From Agrococcus sp. ARC_14 (GTDB lineage Bacteria; Actinomycetota; Actinomycetes; Actinomycetales; Microbacteriaceae): a stretch of DNA of 64,000 nucleotides. The notes under the pieces were generated by a model. It saw nothing but the letters and a program-made list of their open reading frames with translations. It did not search any database and was not told where the DNA came from. This document shows positions 33,617-45,109 of this stretch, one piece after another (position 1 is the stretch's first letter; the number at the start of each line of letters is the position of its first letter). The translations under genes were made by a program, and so were the position numbers. The stretch covers positions 1,488,001 through 1,552,000 of the forward strand of contig NZ_JAKUDO010000001.1 in NCBI RefSeq assembly GCF_022436485.1, in the 5' to 3' direction.

Positions 33617-34771
33617 ATGAAGGTGCTGGCAGCCATGTCGGGCGGCGTCGACTCCGCCGTCGCGGCGGCGCGCGCCGTCGATGCCGGCCACGAGGTCGTC
33701 GGCGTGCACCTCGCGCTCAGCCGCATGCCCGGCACGCTGCGCACCGGCAGCCGTGGCTGCTGCACGGTCGAGGACGCGATGGATGCGCGCCGGGTCGCGG
33801 ACAGGCTCGGCATCCCGTTCTACGTCTGGGACTTCTCGGAGCGCTTCCACGCGGATGTGGTGCAGGACTTCGTCGACGAGTACGCCGCTGGGCGCACCCC
33901 GAACCCGTGCCTGCGGTGCAACGAGAAGATCAAGTTCGAGGCGCTGCTCGACCGCGCGATCGGGCTCGGCTTCGACCGCGTCGTGACGGGCCACTACGCG
34001 CGCGTCGAGCGCGCCGAGGCCAGTGCCGAGCAGACCGGCAGCACGCTGCCCGGCGTCGAGCTGCATCGCGCGGCCGACTGGGCGAAGGATCAGTCCTATG
34101 TGCTCGGCGTGCTCACCGGCGAGCAGCTCGCGCACTGCTGGTTCCCGCTCGCGACCACGCCCACCAAGGCCGAGGTTCGCGCGGAGGCCGCGGAGCGCGG
34201 CTTCCTGCTGGCGCAGAAGCCCGACAGCCACGACATCTGCTTCATCCCCGACGGCGACACCCGTGGCTTCCTGGCCGAGCGGCTCGGCGTCGACCCCGGC
34301 GAGATCGTCGAGCGCGACGGCACGGTCGTCGGCAGCCACGACGGCGTGCACGGCTACACGGTCGGGCAGCGCCGCGGCCTCTCGCTCGGCGTGCCCTCAC
34401 CGGATGGCCGCCCCCGCTTCGTGCTGGAGGTCAAGCCCTCCACTCGCCAGCTGGTCGTCGGCCCGAAGGAGGCGCTCGCCGTGTCGCGCCTCGCCGGCAG
34501 CCGCATCTCCCATGCAGGGGCACCGCATCCGGCGCTCGTCGATGGGCTCGAGATCGAGGTGCAGATCCGCGCGCATGCCGACCCTGTGCCGGCGCATGCG
34601 CGCATGATCGGCGACGAGCTCGTGATCGACGCGGTGCAGCCGCTCACCGGTGTCGCGACCGGGCAGTCTGCGGTGCTGTATCTCGGAACGCGCGTGCTGG
34701 GGCAGGTCACGATCGACCGCACGGTCGCTGCTGACGAGCGTGTGCCCGCAGACGACCGCATGTCGGCCTGA
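33617..34771 (+). CDS. mnmA: tRNA-specific 2-thiouridylase MnmA
   Basis: Thiolates U34 in tRNA for Lys, Glu and Gln using ATP and a persulfide. The 384-aa product has the PP-loop [14 protein letters not shown], the first catalytic Cys in [13 protein letters not shown] and the second in [16 protein letters not shown]. Follows the cysteine desulfurase that probably feeds it. The C-terminal beta-barrel ends with a short charged tail. Confidence 0.96.
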   Translation: MKVLAAMSGGVDSAVAAARAVDAGHEVVGVHLALSRMPGTLRTGSRGCCTVEDAMDARRVADRLGIPFYVWDFSERFHADVVQDFVDEYAAGRTPNPCLRCNEKIKFEALLDRAIGLGFDRVVTGHYARVERAEASAEQTGSTLPGVELHRAADWAKDQSYVLGVLTGEQLAHCWFPLATTPTKAEVRAEAAERGFLLAQKPDSHDICFIPDGDTRGFLAERLGVDPGEIVERDGTVVGSHDGVHGYTVGQRRGLSLGVPSPDGRPRFVLEVKPSTRQLVVGPKEALAVSRLAGSRISHAGAPHPALVDGLEIEVQIRAHADPVPAHARMIGDELVIDAVQPLTGVATGQSAVLYLGTRVLGQVTIDRTVAADERVPADDRMSA

Positions 34772-34862
34772 GGCTGTTCGACGATCTGCTCGCCGACCGG
34801 GGCGGCGGCGAGCGGAGGCGACGGCGGACGTCGAGGCGCGCAGGCCACGCCGCCCAGGGGGC

Positions 34863-35405
34863 TCAGTGGTGGCCGTGCTCCTCGAGCAGCGACTCGTCGA
34901 TCTGCGGATCCAGCGGCGCCTGCTCCTGCTGCGCGCCGTGCCCGCCGTGCTCTCCGTGCGGCACTGCATGCTGACCGGCCTCGGTGCCGGCGAGCGCGGC
35001 CGTTGCTACGGCGGCGACCACCGCGGCGGAGCCCAGGAGCGACAGCACCGCAGCCAGCGGCCTCGGCGCTGACATCGAGCGCGACGGCCGAGCGATGAGC
35101 GCGGCGGCGGCGAGCGCGAGCCCCGATTCAGCGAGCATCGGCCCGAGCGGCAGCACAGCAGTGCCGTCAGGCATGACCATCAGTGCTCCGAGCCAGACGA
35201 GTGTCGGCACGGTGAGCGGCAGCAGCACGACGGCGACCGGAAGCCGTGTGCCACGCAGCGCGAGCACCGCGATCACCGCCTGGGCGATGCCGGAGGCCAG
35301 CAGCGGCACCGCCGCCACCGGCGCGGCAGCGGCGCCCACCGCGAGTGCGATGAGCGCCGCGCCGAGCGCTGCTACGGCTCCGATGATCCGCATCAGCGCA
35401 TCCAT
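34863..35405 (-). CDS. membrane protein with His-rich tail
   Basis: Family not recognised. The 180-aa product has four or five hydrophobic segments up to about residue 145, then a polar tail with repeated His (HAVPHGEHGGHG, then EEHGHH at the very end). Such tails often bind zinc, nickel or copper, but that is inference. It follows the DUF4383 gene by 9 nt and is probably in its operon. Confidence 0.75.
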   Translation of the reverse strand: MDALMRIIGAVAALGAALIALAVGAAAAPVAAVPLLASGIAQAVIAVLALRGTRLPVAVVLLPLTVPTLVWLGALMVMPDGTAVLPLGPMLAESGLALAAAALIARPSRSMSAPRPLAAVLSLLGSAAVVAAVATAALAGTEAGQHAVPHGEHGGHGAQQEQAPLDPQIDESLLEEHGHH

Positions 35406-35414
35406 GCTCTTCCC

Positions 35415-35825
35415 CTACGCGTGCGCGCGCTGCGAGGTCGTGCTGCGGTCGAGCGCGAGCCCGGTGCCGAGCAGCACGATCGCCGAGGCGAGGTGCAGGA
35501 TGTGGTCGGCCGTGTTGAGCGCCAGGATGTTGAGCGCCGTGCCGACCAGGAAGAATCCGACGATGCCGAGCAGGAGGTAGACGGCACCGACGGTGACGTT
35601 CACGCCCTTCGCGGCGGGAGTGCTGCGCAGACCTGCGATGAGCAGAGCAGCGCCGATCGCGAGGTGCGCGATGTTGTGCAGGTGGTTCACCTGGAAGATG
35701 CCGAGCAGCAGGCCGCCTTCAGAGCCGGCGAAGTTGCCGCCGGCGACGAAGAGGCCGAGCACGCCGACGAGCAGGTAGACGGCGCCGAAGATCGTGGCGA
35801 CGAGTCGGTTCGGGGACTGGGTCAT
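35415..35825 (-). CDS. DUF4383 membrane protein
   Basis: A 136-aa protein with four hydrophobic segments and the DUF4383 pattern (GAVYLLVGVLGLFVAG, VNHLHNIAHLAIGAALL, DHILHLASAIVLLGTGL). Function unknown. ATG 35825 is chosen because AAGGAGGAG lies 4 nt before it; a longer frame to 35870 lacks a site. Conserved His in the helices recall metal or heme contacts but this is unproven. Confidence 0.85.
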   Translation of the reverse strand: MTQSPNRLVATIFGAVYLLVGVLGLFVAGGNFAGSEGGLLLGIFQVNHLHNIAHLAIGAALLIAGLRSTPAAKGVNVTVGAVYLLLGIVGFFLVGTALNILALNTADHILHLASAIVLLGTGLALDRSTTSQRAHA

Positions 35826-35827
35826 GA

Positions 35828-38370
<2,543 letters not shown>

Positions 38371-38371
<1 letters not shown>

Positions 38372-38877
38372 TGGACGCCGTCGCACTGCTGACCGAGTCG
38401 TTCTCGCGCCTGCCAGCGCTCGCGCGCGTCGCGGTGGAGGGCCTCACGCCGCAGCAGCTCACCACCGCGCCCGCGGACGGCACGAACCCCATCGGCTGGC
38501 TCGTCTGGCACCTCGCTCGCGGGCAGGACGCCCAGATCGCCGATGTCGCAGGCACCCCGCAGGTCTACCTGAGCGGCGGATGGGCGGCGCGCTTCGGGCG
38601 CGAGCCCGACGCATCCGACACGGGGTACGGGCACGATGCTGCAGCGGTGCGCTCGGTGCAGCCGGAGTCAGCGCAGTCGCTGCTCGACTACCTGGACGCG
38701 GTGCACGCTGCGACGCTGCGCTACCTCGGCACGCTCACCGGCGACGACCTCGACCGGGTCGTCGACGAGGCGTGGGATCCGCCCGTCACGCTCGGCGTGC
38801 GGCTCGTGAGCATCGTCGACGACGACGTGCAGCACGCGGGCCAGGCGGCCTACGCGCGCGGGATGCTCGGCGCGTGA
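38371..38877 (+). CDS. DUF664/DinB family protein, mycothiol-dependent type
   Basis: A 168-aa four-helix DinB-fold protein. Metal-binding His are visible in WLVWHLARG and DDDVQHAGQAAYARG. Actinobacterial members use mycothiol as cofactor in detoxification; substrate unknown. ATG overlaps the ligA stop by 1 nt, so it is translated with ligA. Confidence 0.87.
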
Positions 38878-40013
38878 TCACGCGGCTGGCGATCGCGGGC
38901 TATCGCTCGATCCGCTCGCTGGTGGTCGACCTGGCGCCGCTGACGGTCGTCACGGGCGCGAACGGCTCGGGCAAGTCGAGCCTCTACCGGGCGCTGCGGC
39001 TGCTCGCCGACTGCGGCGAGGGCCGCGTGATCAGCTCGCTCGCCGGGGTCGGCGGGCTCGACGCGGTGCGCTGGGCCGGGCCGGAGCGGGGCACGATGCG
39101 CGGCCAGCGCACGGAGGGCACCCTGCGCAGCGGGCCGGTGTCGCTGCGCCTCGGCGTCGCGACCGACCACCTCGGCTACGCGATCGACCTGGGTCTGCCG
39201 GTCGCTCAGCGCAGCGCATTCGATCTCGACCCGCAGATCAAGCAGGAGCACGTCTTCGCGGGCGCTGATCCGCGCCCGGCGGGTGTGCTGGTCGAGCGCA
39301 AGCACGGGTCCGCGCGCGCGATGGCCGATGGCGGCTGGGCCGAGCTCGCCCGCAGCCTGCACCCGTGGGCGTCGGTGCTCGATGAGTTCGCCGGCCACGC
39401 GGAGGCCTCCGAGCTGGCCGGCGCACGCCGGATGCTGCGCAGCTGGCGGTTCCACGACGCGCTGCGCACCGATGCGACGGCACCGGCGCGCCAGCCGCAG
39501 GTCGCGACCCGCTCGGCTCGTCTCGACGACGATGGCGCGAACCTCGCTGCGGTGCTGCAGACTGCGATCGAGATGGGCGGGGAGCGAGCGCTGTCGGCCG
39601 CGATCGACGACGCGTTCCCCGGCTCGAGCCTGTTGCTGCCCATGAGCGACGGCCGCATGCAGGTCGCCCTCGAGCAGCCCGGGCTGCTGCGGCCGCTGAC
39701 GGCGCCCGAGCTCTCCGACGGCACGCTGCAGTACCTGTTGCTCACCGCCGCGATGCTCTCGGCCGAGAAGCCAGAGCTCATCGTGCTGAACGAGCCAGAG
39801 CGCAGCCTGCACGTCGAGCTCGTGCCGGCGCTCGCCGCCCGCATCCGCGAGGCCGCCGAGGCGACGCAGGTCGTCGTCGTCACGCACCAGGCGGCGTTGG
39901 CGGATGCGCTGGGCGGCACACGCGTCGAGCTGGAGAAGGTCAGCGGCGAGACCACCGTGGCCGGTCGCGAGGGGCTGCTCGACCAGCCCGTCTGGCACTG
40001 GCCGAAGCGCTGA
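38874..40013 (+). CDS. AAA family ATPase (COG4637-like)
   Basis: A 379-aa RecF/SMC-head-like ATPase without long coiled coils. Walker A is GANGSGKSSLY; the ABC-type signature region is LSDGTLQYLLL; Walker B reads IVLNEPERSLH, with Asn in the usual Asp place as is common in this family; the switch His is in VVVTHQAAL. GTG at 38874 overlaps the DinB-gene stop (GTGA). Function unknown; coupling to ligA hints at DNA metabolism. Confidence 0.85.
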   Translation: MITRLAIAGYRSIRSLVVDLAPLTVVTGANGSGKSSLYRALRLLADCGEGRVISSLAGVGGLDAVRWAGPERGTMRGQRTEGTLRSGPVSLRLGVATDHLGYAIDLGLPVAQRSAFDLDPQIKQEHVFAGADPRPAGVLVERKHGSARAMADGGWAELARSLHPWASVLDEFAGHAEASELAGARRMLRSWRFHDALRTDATAPARQPQVATRSARLDDDGANLAAVLQTAIEMGGERALSAAIDDAFPGSSLLLPMSDGRMQVALEQPGLLRPLTAPELSDGTLQYLLLTAAMLSAEKPELIVLNEPERSLHVELVPALAARIREAAEATQVVVVTHQAALADALGGTRVELEKVSGETTVAGREGLLDQPVWHWPKR

Positions 40014-40035
40014 TCGGCCGCACAGTCGCGGCCGA

Positions 40036-40041
40036 TAGCGT
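40036..40041 (+). promoter_or_regulatory. -10 element TAGCGT, leaderless promoter for 40049 gene
   Basis: Ends 7 nt before the ATG at 40049. Confidence 0.5.
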
Positions 40042-40048
40042 GCGGGGC

Positions 40049-40990
40049 ATGGCTGATCGACAGGACGTCCAGACCGCTTTCGGAGACCTGCTCACGATCG
40101 ATGGCGGTGCATCCCTCTCTTCCTGGAGCCAGGTCTGGAGCGCGCGCGTGCACGGCGGTGCCGAGGACGTGCCGGCGGTGGTGAAGCAGACGTGGAGCAG
40201 CCCGGAGCCCCTCGAGGCCTGGCAGCGCACCCTCGTCGCCCGTGGCATCCGCACCGTCGCGCCCCTGCTTCCGGTCGCCACGGTCGGTGACGGCAGCGCC
40301 GACGCGGAGCACTGGGTCGCCTACCCGCGGCTCGCGGGGAGCACGTGGGATGGCGGCGCCGCCGACCTCGCCGCAGCCGGGCGGCTGCTCGGCGAGATGC
40401 ACGCGGCCTCCGCCGAGCTGGTGATCGATGGCTTCCCCGGCTTCGAGTGGGGCAACCCCGAGCGCGACTCGATCGACGAGGACATCGAGGCGATCCGCGC
40501 GTCTGCAGCCGAGCACTGGCCGAGCGCCGACGTCGAGCGCTGGGTCGCGCAGCTCGATGGCTTCCCGCAGCTGCTCGAGCGGGTGCGCGCCGCCGACGTG
40601 CCGCAGCTGCCCGCATCCCTCGACCACCGCGCCGACAACCTGCTGTTCGACGCGGAGGGCGCCCTCATGCTCGATCTCGAGAACGCGGCGCTCGCCCCGC
40701 GCATCCTCGACCTCGCCGTCGCGGCGCTGCTGTTTCCGCTCGAGCACGCGGGTTCCGGTGGCAATGCGCTCGGCAGCGACGAGTGGGTGGCCTTCCGCGA
40801 CGCCTACCTCGCTGCGAGCCCGCTGACGCGGCAGGAGCGCGAGCTGTGGCCGGCAGCGCTCACCTACATGAAGCTCGAGTGGGGCACCTGGCACCTGACC
40901 GAGGGCGTCGAGCCGGAGCCCACGGGCAACCTCGGCTACCTCGAGGATCTCCTCACGCTCGACGAGCACGCGCGCTACCCGCTCGCCTGA
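40049..40990 (+). CDS. aminoglycoside-phosphotransferase-like kinase
   Basis: A 313-aa APH/ChoK-fold protein. The Brenner-type catalytic segment reads SLDHRADNLLF: the catalytic Asp and Mg-binding Asn are present while the usual first His is Ser. The following metal Asp is in LMLDLENAALAPRILDLA. Substrate unknown; small-molecule kinases of this fold act on antibiotics, sugars or choline. Confidence 0.82.
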   Translation: MADRQDVQTAFGDLLTIDGGASLSSWSQVWSARVHGGAEDVPAVVKQTWSSPEPLEAWQRTLVARGIRTVAPLLPVATVGDGSADAEHWVAYPRLAGSTWDGGAADLAAAGRLLGEMHAASAELVIDGFPGFEWGNPERDSIDEDIEAIRASAAEHWPSADVERWVAQLDGFPQLLERVRAADVPQLPASLDHRADNLLFDAEGALMLDLENAALAPRILDLAVAALLFPLEHAGSGGNALGSDEWVAFRDAYLAASPLTRQERELWPAALTYMKLEWGTWHLTEGVEPEPTGNLGYLEDLLTLDEHARYPLA

Positions 40991-41024
40991 CGGGCGCAGG
41001 TTCGCGCAGGCGGCGCCGCGCTCC

Positions 41025-41030
41025 TACAGT
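41025..41030 (+). promoter_or_regulatory. -10 element TACAGT, leaderless promoter for peptidase E gene
   Basis: Ends 7 nt before the ATG at 41038. Confidence 0.5.
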
Positions 41031-41037
41031 GGAGCGC

Positions 41038-41781
41038 ATGCCTGCAGATCACCCGACGATCGTCGCCACGAGCGGCGGCATGATGCGCGGACGCCGCGTC
41101 ATGCGAGAGTTCAGCCCCATCGCCCGCCACGCGGTCGACCTCTCCGGCGCGGCCGGCACCCCCACGGTGCTGTACGTCGGCACGGCGCTGGGCGATTGGC
41201 CCGACGTGGCGGCCTCGGTGAGCGCCGCAGGCCGCGTGGCGGGCTTCGACCTGCGGCACCTGTCGCTCTATCCGATGCCCAACGTCGACGACCTGCGCGA
41301 GCTCGTGCTCGACGCCGATGCCGTCTGGGTCGGCGGCGGCTCGGTCGCCAACCTGCTGGCGCTCTGGAGACTGCACGGACTGGATGCGGTGTTCCGCGAG
41401 GCGTGGGAGGCCGGCGTCGTGCTCGCGGGCGTCTCTGCAGGCTCGATCTGCTGGTTCCGCGGCGGCACGACCGACTCGTTCGGCCCGGGCCTCGACCCCA
41501 TCACGAACGGCCTCGAGCTGCTGCCCTACGACAACGGCGTGCACTACGACAACGAGGTGCGGCGCCGCCCGCTCGTGCACGAGCTGGTCGCGAACGGCAC
41601 GCTGGGCGAGACGCACTGCACCGACGACGGCGTCGGCCTCGTCTACCGCGGCACCGAGCTGGTCGAGGCCATCAGCGACATCCCCGACAAGGGCGCCTAC
41701 GTCGTGACTCGCGATGGCGATCAGGCGATCGAGCGCCGCATCGAGCCGCGCTTCCTGGCACCGACCGACCACGGCCGCTGA
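41038..41781 (+). CDS. peptidase E (S51 family)
   Basis: A 247-aa alpha-aspartyl dipeptidase-like enzyme. The nucleophile Ser is in LAGVSAGSICWF, preceded by the WVGGGSVANLLALW motif of the family; the catalytic His and Glu/Asp are probably in THCTDDGVGL. Cytosolic, acts on Asp-X dipeptides. The next gene begins 7 nt downstream. Confidence 0.88.
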   Translation: MPADHPTIVATSGGMMRGRRVMREFSPIARHAVDLSGAAGTPTVLYVGTALGDWPDVAASVSAAGRVAGFDLRHLSLYPMPNVDDLRELVLDADAVWVGGGSVANLLALWRLHGLDAVFREAWEAGVVLAGVSAGSICWFRGGTTDSFGPGLDPITNGLELLPYDNGVHYDNEVRRRPLVHELVANGTLGETHCTDDGVGLVYRGTELVEAISDIPDKGAYVVTRDGDQAIERRIEPRFLAPTDHGR

Positions 41782-41788
41782 TCCGCCC

Positions 41789-42460
41789 ATGCGCCTCGTC
41801 TTCGCGCACGGCACCGGAGCGGTCGGGGCCGATGCCTTTCCGCAGCAGGCCGCAGGGTTCCCGGACGCCGAGTTCCCCGTGCTGCCGGGCTATGGCGACG
41901 ATGAGCCGGCGGTCGGCGACGTCGCAGTGGCCGCCCAGTCGCTCGCCCTGCAATCGGCTGACGCCCACGGGATCGTCGGCTACAGCTACGGCGGCGTGGT
42001 CGCGGCGATGGCCGCCTGCATGGAGCTGCCGGCGGCGCTCGTGCTCATCGAGCCCGCGCTCTTCCAGCTCGCGCGCGACCGGCCGGCGACCGCGGCCCTG
42101 ATCGAGCGGCTCGAGCCGATCTACCTCGACCCGACGCTCACCGACGACGCCTTCGGCCGCAGCTTCCTGCGCGAGCTGCGCGGCGAGGACCCTGGCGAGC
42201 TGGCGACGGCGGATGCGCTGCGGTGGTCGCGCCGCACGCGCCTGCACGGTGCCCCCTGGCGGCACCCCATCGACCCCGAGTGCCTCGCCGAGACGCCGAC
42301 GCTGGTGCTCACCGGCGGCTGGAACGCCGAGTACGAGGAGGTCGCGGCTGCCCTGGCAGCGCTCGGCGCCCAGCACGAGGTGCTGGCGGGCCACGGGCAC
42401 CGTGTGATCGATCATCCCGACGCGAGCGCCCGCATCCGCTCGTTCGTCGAGACGGCCTGA
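41789..42460 (+). CDS. alpha/beta hydrolase
   Basis: A 223-aa hydrolase fold. Nucleophile elbow GYSYGGVVA (Ser), likely acid in the TLVLTGGWNAEYEE region and His in LAGHGHRVIDHPD. Substrate unknown. Probably co-transcribed with the peptidase E gene. It converges on the radical SAM gene with a 15-nt gap. Confidence 0.87.
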   Translation: MRLVFAHGTGAVGADAFPQQAAGFPDAEFPVLPGYGDDEPAVGDVAVAAQSLALQSADAHGIVGYSYGGVVAAMAACMELPAALVLIEPALFQLARDRPATAALIERLEPIYLDPTLTDDAFGRSFLRELRGEDPGELATADALRWSRRTRLHGAPWRHPIDPECLAETPTLVLTGGWNAEYEEVAAALAALGAQHEVLAGHGHRVIDHPDASARIRSFVETA

Positions 42461-42475
42461 GCGTGCGACGAAGGC

Positions 42476-43531
42476 TCAGAAGAGCGGCGCCGCGACGGTG
42501 AGGGGCTCGCTCGTCGATGGCAGCTGCTGCGCCCGCGGCGGGGGAGCGGCGAGACCCGTGCCGTCGGTCAGTCGCACGGGCGCCAGCCGATGCTGCTGCT
42601 GCAGGGGTCGGATGCGCGCCCGCAGCCACTCGCGGTACTCCCGCTTGGCGTAGGCGTCGCGGCCGTAGACCCGCCCGTACAGCGGCAGCAGGTGCGGATG
42701 CGCCTCCCGCAGCCACGAGAGGTACCACTCGCGGGCGCCGGGCCGCAGGTGCAGCGAGCTGGCGATCGCACTCGTGGCACCGGCCTCGGCGATCGCGGCG
42801 AAGGCGCGCTCGAGGTGCTCGCGGGTGTCGGTGAGGCCCGGCAGCACCGGCATCGCGAACACGGCGCAGTCGAGGCCCGCGTCGCGCACGGCGCTCACCG
42901 TCGCGAGGCGCGAGCGGGTCGTCGGGGTGCCGGGCTCGACCTCCTGCTGCAGCGCGTCGTCGAAGATCGCGATCGACATGGCGACCGCCACGGGCACGTC
43001 GCGGGCGATCTCGGCCAGCAGCGGCAGGTCGCGCCGCAGCAGCGTGCCCTTCGTGAGGATGGAGATGGATGCGCCGTGCCGCGCGAGCGCCCGCAGCACG
43101 CCCGGCATGAGGCGGTAGCGCCCCTCGGCGCGCTGGTAGGGGTCGGTGTTCGTGCCCAGCTGCACAGCGGCGACCTCGCGACGCGGGCCGGCCAGCTCGC
43201 GCTCGAGCACCTCGACGAGGTTGGCCTTCACGACGATGCGCGAGTCGAAGTCGGCGCCCGCGTCGAGGTCGAGGTAGGTGTGCGTGTTGCGCGCGAAGCA
43301 GTAGCGACAGGCGTGCTGGCAGCCGCGGTAGGGGTTGATCGTCCAGGTGCCTCCCATGAAGCCGCCGCCGGGCACGCGATTGAGGGCGCTCTTCGCGGTG
43401 ACCTCGAGGAACGAGGCGCCGTCGAAGCCCGGCGTCGGCCACTGCTCGAGCACGCTCGAACGCTCCTCGAGCCCCGGCAGCGCGTCGGCGTCGACGTGCG
43501 TCGCGGTCTGCCCTTCCCATCGCATGCCCAC
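42476..43531 (-). CDS. Rv2578c-type radical SAM protein
   Basis: A 351-aa radical SAM enzyme. The [4Fe-4S] motif is RGCQHACRYCFARNTH (CxxxCxxC), preceded by TINPYRGC and followed by LGTNTDPYQRAEGRY, as in the family resembling spore photoproduct lyase. Reaction unknown. A perfect LexA box overlaps the -10, so it belongs to the SOS regulon. Starts at 43534 (ATG), 43531 (GTG) and 43525 (ATG) are all in frame; GTG 43531 sits 6 nt from the -10. Confidence 0.88.
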   Translation of the reverse strand: MGMRWEGQTATHVDADALPGLEERSSVLEQWPTPGFDGASFLEVTAKSALNRVPGGGFMGGTWTINPYRGCQHACRYCFARNTHTYLDLDAGADFDSRIVVKANLVEVLERELAGPRREVAAVQLGTNTDPYQRAEGRYRLMPGVLRALARHGASISILTKGTLLRRDLPLLAEIARDVPVAVAMSIAIFDDALQQEVEPGTPTTRSRLATVSAVRDAGLDCAVFAMPVLPGLTDTREHLERAFAAIAEAGATSAIASSLHLRPGAREWYLSWLREAHPHLLPLYGRVYGRDAYAKREYREWLRARIRPLQQQHRLAPVRLTDGTGLAAPPPRAQQLPSTSEPLTVAAPLF

Positions 43532-43534
43532 CAT

Positions 43535-43550
43535 TCGAACATACGTTCGA
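43535..43550 (-). promoter_or_regulatory. LexA (SOS) box
   Basis: TCGAAC-ATAC-GTTCGA is a perfect match to the actinobacterial/Gram-positive-type LexA consensus. It covers the TATGTT -10 (43543-43538) of the radical SAM gene and lies immediately before its start codon. Confidence 0.85.
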
Positions 43551-43628
43551 TGGTTTCGCAACTGCGGATGGGAGCCTGCTCATCTGCGCATCATCTGGGG
43601 CTCGCCTCCGACGAGCATCGTTGCGTGC

Positions 43629-45107
43629 ATGTCGTCCACCGCAGCCGCCGACCCGCCTCGCGCCGCCAGCATCGCCGCCAGCCTCCCGCTCTGGGCGGCG
43701 AGGTCGCTGCGCATCCTCGCGGTCGCGGCTGCGGGTGCGGCCGCAGGCAGTCTGACGGCAGGGTGGTCGACTGACGCGCGGATGGTCGCCGCCGTGTTCA
43801 CGACCGCAGTCGCGGCCTGGACGCTGACGCGGCTCGACGACACCCTCGTCGCCCTGTGCGCCATCCTCTGTCTCGTGGTGGTCGGCGCGACGCCCGTGGA
43901 CACGCTCCTCACCTCGCTCGGCGACCCGACCATCTGGCTGCTCATCGGAGCCTGCATGCTCGCTGCGGGCGTCTCTGCGAGCGGGCTCACCGAACGGCTC
44001 GCCGTGCTGCTGATCGCGCGTGCGCGCAGCGTGCGCGGGCTGGCCCACCTGGTCGCCGTCGCGCTGCTGCTCACAGCGTTCGCGGTGCCGGCGACGAGTG
44101 GCCGCGCCGCGCTCGCCCTGCCCGTGCACCGGGCGCTCGCCGAACGCATGCCCGCCTCGCTGCAGCGGGCGCTCTCGCTGCTGTTCCCGACCGTCATCCT
44201 GCTGTCGGCCGTCGCGTCGCTGCTGGGCGCGGGCGCACACCTGATCGCGGCGCAGCTGATCGCCGCGAGCACCGGAGTCGAGATCGGGTTCCTGCTCTGG
44301 GCGGCGCTCGGGCTCCCGGTCGCGATCGTGACGAGCCACCTCGCCGTCGAGGCGATCCTGCTCGGTCACCTCGACCGCGAGGACCGCGGCTTCGACGTCA
44401 CGCCGATCGCGCGCGAGCTCCGTGCACAGCACGGGCGTCGGCACGGCACGCGGATGCGCTGGGCCGAGCTCCGCGCGCTCATCACGCTGGCGATCGTGGT
44501 CGGCCTCTGGCTGTCGGAGCCGTCGCACGGCGTCGACGCCGCTGTGGTCGCGCTGCTGGGCGGCGTCGCCGTCATGCTGCCGGGCTGGGGCTCGGTCGCG
44601 CCGAAGGAGGCGATGGCGGCCGTGCCGTGGTCGCTGCTGCTGTTCCTGGCGGCGACGCTGGCGATGGGCGCCGCCATCATCGACTCGGGGGCCGCGGATG
44701 CGCTGGCGAGCACCGCCATCGGGGCGCTCCGCGGTGCATCGCCGGGTCTGGTGCTGATCGCGATCGTCGCTGCCAGCGCGATCGCGCACCTGCTGGTGCA
44801 GTCCCGTTCCGCCAGGGCGACGGTGCTCCTGCCGCCCGTGATGGCGCTCGCAGCAGCGGCGGGCCTGAGCCCGGTGATCGCGGCGCTCGCCTCCACCGCT
44901 GCGGCCGGCTTCTGCCTCACCCTGACCGCATCGGCGAAGCCCGTCGCGATGTTCGCGCAGCTCGACGATCTCACCACCTTCGACCGCAGCGACCTGCTGC
45001 GCCTCTCGGGCACGCTCGCGCTGCCCGTCATCGCCGTCGTCGTCCTCGCCGCCGCGTTCCTGTGGCCGGCGCTGGGCATCCCCCTCACCCACACCAACGG
45101 AGGTTGA
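43629..45107 (+). CDS. SLC13/DASS-like permease, possible glycerate transporter
   Basis: A 492-aa membrane protein with about 11-12 hydrophobic segments and the SLC13 pattern: an inverted repeat in which GDPTIWLLIGACMLAAGVSASGLTE is followed by ATSGRAALALPV, later FLAATLAMGAAIIDSG and VQSRSARATVLLPPVM. Family members move carboxylates. Glycerate kinase follows after 2 nt, which makes glycerate a reasonable guess. ATG 43629 lacks a strong ribosome binding site; the longer frame overlaps the SOS promoter. Confidence 0.85.
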   Translation: MSSTAAADPPRAASIAASLPLWAARSLRILAVAAAGAAAGSLTAGWSTDARMVAAVFTTAVAAWTLTRLDDTLVALCAILCLVVVGATPVDTLLTSLGDPTIWLLIGACMLAAGVSASGLTERLAVLLIARARSVRGLAHLVAVALLLTAFAVPATSGRAALALPVHRALAERMPASLQRALSLLFPTVILLSAVASLLGAGAHLIAAQLIAASTGVEIGFLLWAALGLPVAIVTSHLAVEAILLGHLDREDRGFDVTPIARELRAQHGRRHGTRMRWAELRALITLAIVVGLWLSEPSHGVDAAVVALLGGVAVMLPGWGSVAPKEAMAAVPWSLLLFLAATLAMGAAIIDSGAADALASTAIGALRGASPGLVLIAIVAASAIAHLLVQSRSARATVLLPPVMALAAAAGLSPVIAALASTAAAGFCLTLTASAKPVAMFAQLDDLTTFDRSDLLRLSGTLALPVIAVVVLAAAFLWPALGIPLTHTNGG

Positions 45108-45109
45108 CC

